A stretch of DNA of 64,000 nucleotides from Apricaphanius iberus (Eukaryota; Chordata; Actinopteri; Cyprinodontiformes; Aphaniidae): NCBI GenBank assembly GCA_028564705.1, contig JAPXFQ010001133.1, positions 310,001 through 374,000 on the forward strand, read 5' to 3'. Under the pieces are notes generated by a model. That model worked only from the letters and a program-made list of their open reading frames with translations. It searched no databases and was not told the DNA's origin. Below are positions 33,301-42,043 of this stretch, piece by piece. Each line of letters starts with the position of its first letter. Positions within the stretch are counted from its first letter, which is position 1. The position numbers and the translations under genes are program-made.

Positions 33301-33990
33301 CACAAGATCTAAAGTGTGGTGACAAGAATGTGTTGGTCCCTGCACATTTTGAGTAAAGCCTATTGAGTCTAGGATAGTGTTAAAAGCTGTATTTAGACTA
33401 TCACTTTCATTATCAACATGAATATTGAAGTCTCCGACTATAATGACTTTATCAGTGTTTAAAACTAAGTCAGATAGAAAATCTGAAATCTGATCTAAAA
33501 ATTGAGAATAAGGTCCTGGTGGACGATATAAGACCACAAACAAAAGTGGCTTTACTGCTTTGTTATGTGTATGAGGAAAGCTAAAAACTAGATGCTCAAA
33601 GGAACTGTAATTATTATTTTTTTGGAGATTAATTAGTAAATCGGAATGAAAGATAGTTGCTACTCCACCTCCTCGACCAGTACTTCGAGGGACACTAAAG
33701 TTTAAGTAGCTAGGGGGAGTTGACTCATTTATTGTGACATGGTCCTCTTCCTGCAACCATGTCTCTGCAAGACAAAACAAATCAATATTATTTTCACAAA
33801 TTAAGTCATTTACCAAGAGTGTTTTTGAGGGGAGAGATCTTATGTTTAGTAAACCACATTTAATTGATTTGTTTTTATGTTCAGTCCGAGTTTTATTTAT
33901 CTTTATGAGATTTTTATACTTTGCTCTAGTAGCATTAACTTTTAATTCATTAGTTTTGGGTAGTGGACGGGAAACTATCTCTATAGGGTA
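30383..33990 (-). pseudogene. L2 ORF2 (EN-RT), open except for a solo LTR insertion
   Basis: EN (about 33990-32976): [33 protein letters not shown] with the catalytic Glu, [64 protein letters not shown], and [11 protein letters not shown] with the Asp-His pair. RT (32372-30383): [54 protein letters not shown] (motif A), [19 protein letters not shown] (motif B), FHSYADDTQLYLSINPDES (motif C), and a C-terminal block ending KTRLKTFLFDKAYS then stop. The LTR at 32377-32971 splits it, and a spurious 57-residue start is read from LTR sequence. Before that insertion the ORF appears intact, making this the likeliest recently active L2 here. Confidence 0.9.
32377..32971 (-). mobile_element. Solo LTR in L2 ORF2, 4-bp target duplication
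   Basis: The insert of 595 bp starts TG and ends CA in either orientation. It is flanked by CTAG at 32373-32376 and 32972-32975. Removing it and one CTAG rejoins the L2 frame. Reading minus, a CTTATATAACAG TATA-like site lies about 35 bp inside the 5' end (near 32940), and an AATAAA signal lies near 32605, so minus is the likely orientation. A TGTTGGCGCCCC motif near 32435 recalls a tRNA-Lys-type primer site but lies inside the LTR. A 4-bp duplication fits retroviruses and Ty3-like elements. No internal genes remain. Confidence 0.8.
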
Positions 33991-34056
33991 GTGGGTGGGT
34001 GGCAGTCCCTGTTCCTTGACCTGGACTCTGGGTTCCCTGAGCTGGACTCTGGGTTG

Positions 34057-34935
34057 TCACGGCTTTGGGGAACTAGAGATAACCCTATCAATGTTCCTGG
34101 AAAGAAGCGAAGCTCCGTCCTCGGTGGGATGGATGCCGTCTCTACGTAACAGTCCAGGTTTTCCCCAGAAGGCCCCCCAGTTATCAATGTAGCCCACATC
34201 GTTTTCTGGACACCACCTTGACAACCAAAGGTGGAACGAAAGCATACGGCTGTACATGTCATCGCTAGTACGATCAGGCAGGGGACCAGAAAAAATTACA
34301 GAGTCAGACATCTTTTTGGCAGCCCTACACACCGAAGCTACGCTAATTTTAGTGACCTCCGACTGCCGTCGCCGGGTGTCGTTGCCACCAGCATGGATAA
34401 CGATCCTGCTATACCGCCGTTTGTCCTTGGCCAAAAGCTTCAGATGGGACCTAATGTCCGCAGCCCTGGCCCCTGGAAGGCATTTGACGGTGGTCTTTCG
34501 TGTCTCTGGAGCCACATTCCTAACTATGGAGCTGCCAATTACAAGAATCGGCCTCTCCTGCTCGGCGGGTGCGTCGCTGAGCGGGGCGAACCTATTGTTC
34601 AGAGAAAGGGGCTGGAGGTTGGCCGCGGACTGGGGTCTGGCGCTAATCTTCCTACGAACCGTCACCCAGCTCGCCTGAGGTCCCGGCTGCACGGGAGCTG
34701 TTGAAGGACGGCTAGGTCCTGTCCTAGTTGACTCCGCGCTAGCTACTGCTGGGCCTGGCTGTTCTACAGCGCGGAGCCGGGCCTCTAGCTCAGAAACCCT
34801 CGCCTCCAAAGCTACAAAAATGCTGCACTTATTACACCTACCAACTTCACTAAATGAGGCGGAGGAGTAACTAAACATCTGACAGAGAGAGCAGGAAAGA
34901 GGAGGAGGTGTAGAGAGAGATGGAGGGACTTTTGG
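34057..34935 (-). CDS. L2 ORF1 protein: Cys pair, coiled coil, SGNH-type esterase
   Basis: The open frame runs upstream into Rex1 sequence. The L2 part begins near 34935 and the stop is at 34057. Features in order: [20 protein letters not shown] (Cys pair and a short coiled coil), a Pro/Ser-rich linker, WVTVRRKISARPQ, NRFAPLSDAPAEQ, then an esterase-like domain. ILVIGSSIVRNV is block I, where the second Ser is the likely nucleophile. Then come CLPGARAADIRSHL, VIHAGGNDTRRRQSE (GxND block), and DGIHPTEDGASLLSRN with the Asp-x-x-His pair. L2 and CR1 ORF1 proteins of this type bind nucleic acid, and their esterase role is unsettled. The frame is uninterrupted. The true start codon may be lost at the 5' junction. 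Confidence 0.8.
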   Translation of the reverse strand, partial: PKVPPSLSTPPPLSCSLCQMFSYSSASFSEVGRCNKCSIFVALEARVSELEARLRAVEQPGPAVASAESTRTGPSRPSTAPVQPGPQASWVTVRRKISARPQSAANLQPLSLNNRFAPLSDAPAEQERPILVIGSSIVRNVAPETRKTTVKCLPGARAADIRSHLKLLAKDKRRYSRIVIHAGGNDTRRRQSEVTKISVASVCRAAKKMSDSVIFSGPLPDRTSDDMYSRMLSFHLWLSRWCPENDVGYIDNWGAFWGKPGLLRRDGIHPTEDGASLLSRNIDRVISSSPKP

Positions 34936-36384
34936 CTGTAGATTCTTTTTCCTGCCTTGATCTCCTTTGTCAGCTTGTTCCTGGCCTGCTTGTACAGGTC
35001 CCGATCCCCACTCCTGTAGGCCTCCTCCTTGTCCTGGCGTAGCCGTCTCAGTTCTGCAGTGAACCATGGTTTGTTGTTGTTGAACGTGCAGAAGGTTTTG
35101 GTCTGCACACACATGTCCTCACAAAAGCTGATGTAAGATGTCACAGTGTCAGTCAGTTCGTCCAGGTCTGAGGCTGCTGCTTCAAAGATGCTCCAGTCAG
35201 TGCAGTCAAAGCAGGCCTGTAACTGCATTTTTGACTCATCTGTCCATCTCTTTACAGTTCTTACTACAGGCTTAGCAGATTTCAGCTTCTGCTTGTAAGA
35301 TGGGATAAGGTGGACCAGGCAGTGGTCAGAAAGTCCCAAAGCAGCACGGGGGACAGAGCGATATGCATTCTTTATTGTGGTGTAGCAGTGGTCCAAAGTG
35401 TTCATGTCCCTGGTGGGGCACGTCACGTGTTGTCTAATATTTAGGCAGTTCAAGTTTTAGATTTGCTCTATTAAAATCCCCGAGAATGATTAGCAGAGAG
35501 TCCAGGTGAGTTTTCTCTACGTCTGTGATCTGGTCGGCGAGGTGATGTAACGCTTCCGTTACACACGCCTGCGGTGGGATGTATACAGCAACCAGCACAA
35601 ACGAGGCGAACTCCCGCGGTGAATAAAATGGTTTACAGTTTATGAAAAAAGACTCTAGGTGAGGGCTGCATGTCTTCTTTAACACTGTGACATCTGTACA
35701 CCAACCTTCGTTAATGTAGAAACACGTTCCTCCTCCCTTTGACTTCCCAGACAGATCCGCGCAGCGGTCCGCTCGGAATAGCTGGAAGCGCGGGAGCTGT
35801 AGTGCGCTGTCCGGGATGTGTTCACTGGACCAGGTTTCAGTGAAGCAAATGGCGGCAGAACGACGAAAGTCTGAGTTCTTGGATAGGAGAAGGAGCAATT
35901 CATCCATTTTGTTAGGCAGAGAGCGAACGTTTCCCAGGTGTATGGATGGGAGAGCGGTGCGTAATCCTCGCTGTCGCAATTTAACGAGCACACCAGCTCT
36001 TTTACCACGCCGGCGCCTCCGTCTAAATCCACAGAGCGCTGCTGCTCCTCCAGTCAGAATCTCCATAAAGTAGTCTGGTTGATTAAAAACCGGTGAAAAA
36101 AGTCCGGCACTGGATAGTCCTATTTGTAGGATTTCCTCTCTGCTCATTTTAATAGCAGAGGGAGTGCAGAAAACTACGCAAAAAAGTAAAATTGTATCAA
36201 GTACTAGGGAGCGAAGTACCGAGGCGTCCATCCGCGGCACCATCTTAGATGTAAAAAAAAATAAAAAAAATAAATAAATATATAAAATTACTCTAAAATA
36301 AAAACACTAAAGGTTTATAACAAACACAACAAATGTGATTAATAACGTTTATTTAAAAAGTAAATAAAATAAAAATTTTAACAC

Positions 36385-36973
36385 TCAAAGTTCTTCAATA
36401 GCTTCGGCAGTTTCCTGATATCCACAGTATTGACCGTCAGAAGCGGGGTATCTTCGTCTGATGTCCAAAACAACACAGGTAGGCAAAACTAGACGACACC
36501 CTTTGCCAAGTCTCTCGCCTTGCAGGACCCATTCCATAAAGTGACGGTAGGCTGTTAGACTGTACTGTCTGTAAAACAGTAAGCTCAACGTTAGCAATGC
36601 AAACTATTTCCACCTACAGTATGCTAGAGTAGATATAAATATAACAATAGCTCAGCTGACTTCGTGTGAAGAACGCTATGATAATGCCGGGTGTACAAAC
36701 TCAGTACATGACGTCTTAGTAACAAAAAGAAAAACAAAAAAAATACTAACTTTACACTAAGCCGTCCGTCTGTCCCTGCGGGCTTTGGCTGGCGTTTCCA
36801 GTTGATCTTCGGGATCCAGAAGTAGGTTTCTAGGACCCCCCTATCCATGTGTGGTTCATCCGCAACTCTTCATCTGCGTACTGCGGCTCGTATAGGTAGC
36901 CGAGAGCATCCGATTCTCGCAACACATCTTCAAAATCCCCTTCCGCCATTTCAACTTCAAAACTACCTTCCAT
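36385..36973 (-). pseudogene. P2X7-like C-terminal domain gene inside the TTAA element
   Basis: The first exon starts at 36973 with MEGSFEVEMAEGDFEDVL, then ALGYLYEPQYADEELRMN. Acidic YxxEPxYxxEEL starts like this are common in fish P2X7-like proteins. After a stop near 36830 an intron-like gap ends in a TTTTACAG acceptor at 36569. The second exon (36568-36385) reads YSLTAYRHFMEWVLQGERLG, RLVLPTCVVLDIRRRYP and DGQYCGYQETAEAIEEL, then stop. This matches the last part of the P2X7 cytosolic domain as I know it (AYRQF, VIPSCxxxxIRxxFP, GxYxGF). The middle part with the Cys-rich Zn cluster is not seen, so the gene is internally deleted or has a missing exon. The domain lies wholly within the transposon, so it is probably cargo or an accessory gene. 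Confidence 0.65.
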
Positions 36974-37560
36974 TGTGATTAGCCTGCTATTCAAACTTTC
37001 TCCAGCAGGAGCCTGTTATCTTAGCTTCTACAGAAAGTCGGCGGACACGACACCTTTACTTTTTGTGAGTGAGATCCCTCCGCATATGGGCGTGGTGAAA
37101 ACATGCGGAACTAGCACTCAAAACTGGCTGTAGTCTTATGCCTCCGGCCAAAAAATCCCCGATGATGCAAAATTATGATTTTTGCATCATCATTTTTGCT
37201 CATCACTTTTTTCAGGCCTAAAAATGCACAAATCTCTCCTCTCAGGGGGATATGGGGGTGGGGCGGGGGCACAGTCATTTGAAAATACTGCTGGTTTTCT
37301 ACTGATACAAAGCTTAATGCTAAATGCTGAAGTATCCCTTTAAAGACGCATGTATATGATGCAGCTCCACACTTGGCTTTACTCTTCTCAGGTCGCTGAT
37401 ATTCTTGGGGTCTTCCTCTCTCCTGCTGTTCCCTTTGCTGCTGCTCCTTCCTGTGCTGCTGCTGCTCCTTCTGCTGCTGTTTTTTGTGCGGCTGTTCTGT
37501 CCTTCCTGACTGTTCTTCTGTCAAGGCTCTTTTGCTGGATGACTGATTATTTGAAAAAAA

Positions 37561-38722
37561 AAATATATATATATATGTTCTTTTTTCCTCCTCCCGTTGT
37601 CCATGCTTCTTTACGGATCATCCTTGAAATCTTTACAGATTTAAAGGGTCTGTTTTCGCGCTAGCCGGTCCTAGACTCCTGGTTTTTCTTTAATAATCAA
37701 GAATACAATATAACAGGTAAGTAACCATGAAGCTGTCCTTTAAAATTATATAATATGACATAAATCATATAAGATAAATGTTGTGCTTATAAATGATATA
37801 AAAGATCTGCCTATTGCATTTGTTATGTTAGAGGATTTACCCTACCCTGGCACCAATTATTACTGTCAGATATTGTCGCCCTCTATCAAACATAAGGCTG
37901 AAATTCACAGGACATTTCTATTCTGTCCTGAAATTTGTGTTTCTCTTCTATATAAAAATCCAAAAAACGTTTTGTGTGTTGTGCCATCTAGCGATGTCGT
38001 CATTAATCAGGTGGCCAGTCCTAATGATCTGTCAGGAGGTCATTTCTCCTTTGCCTTCTGATTAAATGAAATCTAAATAATGTATGTGATCTATACATTT
38101 TTTTTACCACAAGTAAGGTTTCCCACTGCTGTTCCAACAGCCAAGAAACGCACAAGTCTTTCCAGATTTAATTGATTTTGTACGGAAAATAGTCTACTGT
38201 TCTTAGGGTCTATTTTGGGTGTACAGCCATTTCCCTGTAGATAACGAGTATCTACTGTATGTTTACCAGACTGTTTGAGAATTTACCACAATCCTCTACC
38301 AGTATGTTGATATTTAATAAACATATTAATATATAATCTTTTTAAAATAAATTCCAATTTGAAAAGTAAAATGATTGTCTTACAATAATATGGCAACATT
38401 AGGCTATATATTATAATAATAAACATTGATTGTTGATTAGATTATTATTCTAATCAATCAGATTAGAATAATACTCTAATCAACAATTGGATCAATTGAA
38501 TTGTTAGATCATTCTACTGAATAAATAAAGTTAAGTCTAGGTCTAAGTCTAATTAAATAATCTTTATTTTTTATTTCAAATGTAGGCCTATTATTGTGGT
38601 CAAATAATATACACAGTACTATTGTAAACTCAAGTTCTGTTAATTTCTGGAAAGATTTATTTATTTGCACAACAGGCTGGTTGGTCGAGGGTGCTGTTAA
38701 TTCCCAGAGATAGCCTTTTCAC
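37561..38722. other. No recognisable feature apart from a short AT run
   Basis: AT-rich sequence after the Gln-rich hAT exon. It contains an AT run at about 37561-37577 and a partly palindromic stretch around 38440-38490. The right hAT terminal repeat would be expected here, but I could not find it. Confidence 0.4.
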
Positions 38723-38917
38723 CAGCACACTACTACACATTTCAAGTTGCTGTACTTAACATTTTGGGAACCCTTTGCATTTGTGTGTGCTAAGATCTCG
38801 CTAGCTCGTTAGCTTAGCTTCGTAGCAGCTATGGCTACATCTCTTCCGTCTAGCTCTCTTTGTCCCTCTGTAGCTCCTCTCTCCTTTTCTCTGTGTCAGA
38901 TGTTTTATTTGGGGGGG

Positions 38918-38940
38918 CCCCCCCCCCCCCCCCCCCCCCC
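38918..38940. repeat. C23 homopolymer inside the L2 coding region
   Basis: Seven G are followed by 23 C. The sister copy has a short run of mixed A and C at this point, so the tract expanded after insertion. It stays in frame and encodes prolines. Its length may also be affected by assembly error. Confidence 0.9.
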
Positions 38941-40620
38941 TTTAGTGATGATGGCAAGTGTAATAAATGTAGCATTTTCGTAGCTTTGGAGGCGAAGGTT
39001 TCAGAGTTAGAGGCCTGGCTCCTCCCTGGTGAGAATCCAGTTTTTAGATGTGGTTTACTAAAAATAAGATCCCTCTCCTCAAAGACTTTATTAGTAAATG
39101 ACTTGATATGTGATAATAAAATTTATTTATTTTGCCTATCAGAAACCTGGTTACAGCAGGAGGATTTTAAATTATAAATGTCTCAACTCCTTCAAATTAA
39201 CATTTCCACATTCCTAGAAGTACTGGGCGAGGAGGAGGAGTTGCATGCATCTTTCATTCAGATTTGCAAATTTGCCCTAGACCAATTATTAACTACAGCT
39301 CTTTTGAACATCTAATCCTTAGTTTTCCTAATCCAAGCTGCAAAATATTAAAACCACTTCTGTTTGTGGTTTTATATCACCCACCAGGCCCTTACTCTCA
39401 ATTCTTGGACGAGATCTCAGATTTTTGATCTGATTTAGTTTTAAACACTGATCAGGTAATTATAGTAGGGGATTTCAATATTCACATGGACATTGAAAGT
39501 GATAGCTTAACTGCAGCCTTTAATATTATCTTAGACCCAATTGGCTTTGATCAGAAAGTGAAGGGACCCACACACTCTGATCAACACACTTTAGACATTT
39601 TACTGACATACAGCATTGAGTGTGATGAAGTAACAGTCCTTCCACATAACCCAGTCCTATCTGACCATTTTGTGATCACCTTTGAATTTACTTTACCCAA
39701 CGTTCCAAAATCGGAAAGAAAATGTCATTACACTAGAACTTTATCAGACAGTGCTTTAACAAGTTTTAAAGAATCTGTTCCATTTTTGCTTCCCTATGTG
39801 ACTCAGAATACCACAGTGGACCACTGTATTTCGAACACTAACCCTTCAGAAATTGATGGTCTGGTTCAAAGTATTACTTTCTCACTGTGTTTGGCACTGA
39901 ACAGTGTAGCCCCCTTAAAAAAGAAGGTAGGCTAATCAGCCATAGGTGATTGGCTCCCTGGTTTAGTGCAGAGTTACGCACTTTAAAGCAGAATACTAGG
40001 AAACTGGAGAGAAAACGGCGCTCTACACACTAAAATGATTCCTTTCTAACCTGGAAAAATTGTATAGTACTTTATAAAAACGCCCTTCGACAAGCTAAAA
40101 CAGCATATTTCTCATCATTAATAGAGGTAAATAAAAACAATCCTAGGTTTCTTTTTAGTACAGTTGCCAAACTAACACGGAGTCATAGCTCATAGCCTAC
40201 TGGTCCCCCTTATCTCAGTAGTGATGACTTTATGGGATTCTTCATAAATAAAATAAATTCTATTAAAAATAAAATCATTGGCATTCTCCCAAACATGATT
40301 AACTCTCATTCAGTAAATGATGAAGTATCAGGGAGAACTGTAGAACCATGTCTATGTCTGTACCATTTTGATCCTGTTGAACTTTCAGAATTATCACAAA
40401 TATTAGCTTCATCTAAACCCTCAAATTGTATGTTAGACCCAATACCAAATTATTTAAGGAAGTGTTCCCTCTGGTTACTGGCTCTATTCTAGACATGATG
40501 AATCTATCTTTAATAAATGGATATGTGCCTCACGAATTTAAGGTTGCTGTAATTAAATCTTTACTTAAGAAACCCTCCCTGGATCAAGATGACTTAGCTA
40601 ACTACAGACCTATATCTAAC

Positions 40621-41854
40621 CATCCATCCATCCATCGTCTTCCGCTTATCCGGGGTCGGGTCGCGGGGGCAGTAGCCTAAGCAAAGAGACCCAGACTTCC
40701 CTCTCCCCAGCCACTTGGGCCAGCTCCTCGGGAGGAATCCCGAGGCGTTCCCAGGCCAGCTGGGAGAGATAATCCCTCCAGCGAGTCCTGGGTCGTCCCC
40801 TGGGCCTCCTCCCGGTGGGACGTGCCCAGAACACCTCACCAGGGAGGCGTCCAGGAGGCATCCTGACCAGATGCCCGAGCCACCTCAACTCCTCTCGATG
40901 TGGAGGAGCAGGGGCTCTACTCTGAGCCCCCTGCGGATGACCGAGCTTCTCACCCTATCTCTAAGGGAGAGCCCAGCCAGCCTACGGAGGAAACAAATTT
41001 CAGCCGCCTGTATCCGCGATCTCGTTCTTTCGGTCACCACTCAGCGTTCGTGACCATAGATGAGGGTAGGAACGTAGATCGACCGGTAAATCGAGAGCTT
41101 TGCCTTTCGGTTCAGCTCTCTCTCTTCACCAGGACACACCGGTACAGCGCCCGCATAACTGCAGACGCCTACCAATCCGTCCATCGATCTCCCACTCCAT
41201 TTTTCCCTCATATCTGAACAAGACCCCCAGATACCTAAACTCCTCCACTTGAGGAAGGACCTCATCCCCAACCTGGAGAAGGCACTCTTCAAGTTTTAAT
41301 TAAAATCATCACAATTAAAATCAAGGCACTACCCTTTTCCGGCTCAAGACCATGGTCTCGGATTTCGAGGTGCTGATCCTCATCCCAGCCGCTTCACACT
41401 CGGCTGTGAACCGCTCCAACGAGAGCTGTAGATCACATTCAGATGAAGCCAACAAGACCACATCATCTGCAAAAAGCAGAGACCCGATCCTGAGGTCACC
41501 AAAACGAATCCCCTCCACACCTTGGCTGCGCCTATAAATCCTTTCCATAAACGTTATGAACAGGCTCGGTGACAAAGGGCAACCTTGGCGGAGTCCAACT
41601 CTCAATGGAAACGAGTCCGACTTATTGTTGGCAATGCGAACCAGACTCTGACACCGTTCATACAGGGACCTAACAGCCCGTATCAAAGGGCCTGGTACCC
41701 CATACTCCCTGAGTATCCCCCACAGCACACCCCGAGGGACGCGGTCGAACGCCTTCTCCAAGTCCACAAAGCACATGCAGACCGGTTGGGCAAACTCCTA
41801 CGTACCCTCCAGGACCCTGCCGAGGGTGTAGAGCTGGTCCAGTGTTCCATGGCA
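40621..41854 (-). mobile_element. Rex3 (RTE) LINE, 5'-truncated, inside L2 copy 2
   Basis: Minus-strand copy with the (ATGG)n 3' tail at 40621-40635 and GGATAAGCGGAAGACGATGG just before it. C-terminal sequence 40888-40646 (RWLGHLVRMPPGRLPGEVFW). RT at 41776-41321 is open: CFVDLEKAFDRVPRGVLWGI, VGLRQGCPLSPSLFITFMER, IGSLLFADDVVLLAS, AAGMRISTSKSETMVLSRKR. It is truncated upstream of motif A, near 41854. The flanks share AAC (40618-40620, 41855-41857). A 38-bp insertion at 41287-41324 lies between GGCACT repeats. The sequence at 41571 (CGGTGACAAAGGGCAACCTT) is nearly the Rex3 diagnostic primer. Confidence 0.9.
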
Positions 41855-42043
41855 AACCTTCCATTCTTATCCAAAATTCTTGAGAAAATAGTTGCTAATC
41901 AAGTGTGTGAGCATCTAAACAACAACAACCTGTTTGAAGAATTTCAGTCAGGTTTTATAGTTCATCATAGCACTGAAATAGCACTGGTAAAAGTTACTAA
42001 TGATATTCTAACGGCCTCAGATAATGGATTTGGGACTGTTCTG

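Larger units (their letters stand above)
29265..34935 (-). mobile_element. L2 LINE with both ORFs, carrying a solo LTR and 28S rRNA
   Basis: This is the most complete L2 in the window. Order on the minus strand: ORF1 with coiled coil and esterase (34935-34057), a short spacer, ORF2 EN-RT (33990-30383) interrupted by a solo LTR (32377-32971), and a 3' UTR (30382-29265) interrupted by a 28S rRNA fragment (29846-30232). The 3' end is the family tail with TTGAATTG repeats. Without inserts it is about 4.7 kb. It sits inside Rex1 copy 2. Copies at 20509-25895 and 59678-63165 have the same 3' UTR without the rRNA piece. Confidence 0.9.
27638..36243 (-). pseudogene. Rex1 ORF2 (EN-RT), long form, one frameshift plus L2 insertion
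   Basis: The N-terminal part (36243-35434) starts MVPRMDASVLRSLVLDTILL, carries an Arg-rich stretch (CGFRRRRRRGKR), then HLGNVRSLPNKMDELLLLLS opening the EN, CFTETWSSEHIPDS, VAVYIPPQA and ILGDFN. One extra T near 35440 shifts the frame. It continues at 35453-34936 (TLDHCYTTIKNAYRS, SDHCLVHL) up to the L2. RT resumes at 29264 and is open to the stop at 27638: [62 protein letters not shown]. The RT half is uninterrupted for over 500 codons. This is the better template for the family's N-terminus, which copy 1 lacks. Confidence 0.9.
27364..36250 (-). mobile_element. Rex1/Babar LINE, nearly full length, split by an L2 (copy 2)
   Basis: Minus-strand Rex1 with the microsatellite 3' tail (AGAATCAGAATCAGAATCAG on the plus strand at about 27366) and a 5' end just upstream of a start codon at 36243. 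The L2 at 29265-34935 splits it. Rex1 sequence rejoins with only three bases (the TGC after TACAG) missing, so the L2 inserted with a tiny target deletion instead of a duplication. The Rex1 itself lies inside the TTAA element. No clear target duplication of its own was seen, as is common for this clade. Confidence 0.9.
26734..37339. mobile_element. TTAA-flanked DNA transposon (Kolobok/piggyBac-like ends), invaded
   Basis: The termini are inverted: AGGAATACTTCA at 26734 and, reverse-complemented at the right end, AGGGATACTTCA. TTAA lies outside each end, at 26730-26733 and 37340-37343. Removing the element and one TTAA restores an open hAT exon on the minus strand, reading ...TCVF-KNEWTTTW. 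This is strong internal proof of the boundaries. After subtracting the nested Rex1 (27364-36250) the element is about 1.7 kb. It holds a P2X7-like domain gene (36973-36385). No transposase is visible, so it is either non-autonomous or of a type I cannot recognise. Confidence 0.8.
18005..37524 (-). pseudogene. Multi-exon hAT transposase, interrupted by nested elements
   Basis: hAT transposases excise and insert elements with 8-bp target duplications. Exons read on the minus strand, with AG/GT borders visible: (a) a Gln-rich start (37524-37344) continuing in frame at 26729-26494 (KNEWTTTWPFI, a Cys/His cluster CCVENACCHQGITDVVRH, SDQQAK, donor GTATGT); (b) 26247-25997 (VADHLGPLLKECF, TDGCND with a likely catalytic Asp); (c) 20453-about 20175 (VVHRFLGMCTTSGT, GLSVDTAAVN with a likely second Asp, YVHGCPYHVVHN); (d) 20081-20019; (e) about 19930-19785, frameshifted (TRILRLYDLLASYFKS); (f) 19685-19528; (g) 19414-19303; (h) 19064-18821; (i) 18600-18444; (j) 18193-18005, the dimerisation block VLPHSNADAQRVFSMVGLN, then stop. 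Splice sites are well kept, but exon e and the inserts make it non-functional. Alternatively it could be a domesticated hAT-derived gene that later decayed. Confidence 0.8.
17273..37560 (-). mobile_element. hAT-type DNA transposon host locus, heavily invaded
   Basis: The left end CAGGGCTGCCAACTTTTCA resembles hAT terminal repeats and sits exactly where the L2 ORF1 similarity stops. Minus-strand exons of a hAT transposase lie at 18005-20453, 25997-26494 and on both sides of a TTAA element, up to about 37524. An intron contains the L2 copy 20509-25895, and the exon near 26730 is interrupted by the 26734-37339 element. The right terminal repeat was not found between 37525 and 38722, so the right boundary is approximate and the element is probably truncated. 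Without the inserts it would be roughly 4-4.5 kb. Confidence 0.7.

Noticed and set aside
34231..34704. Plus-strand frames of 140-157 residues
   Set aside because: They lie antisense to the esterase-type L2 ORF1, which has clear motifs.
37111..37524. Gln-rich minus-strand frame as a stand-alone gene
   Set aside because: Its last part is transposon sequence and its first part continues in frame into the hAT exon at 26729, so it is a hAT exon cut by the TTAA element.
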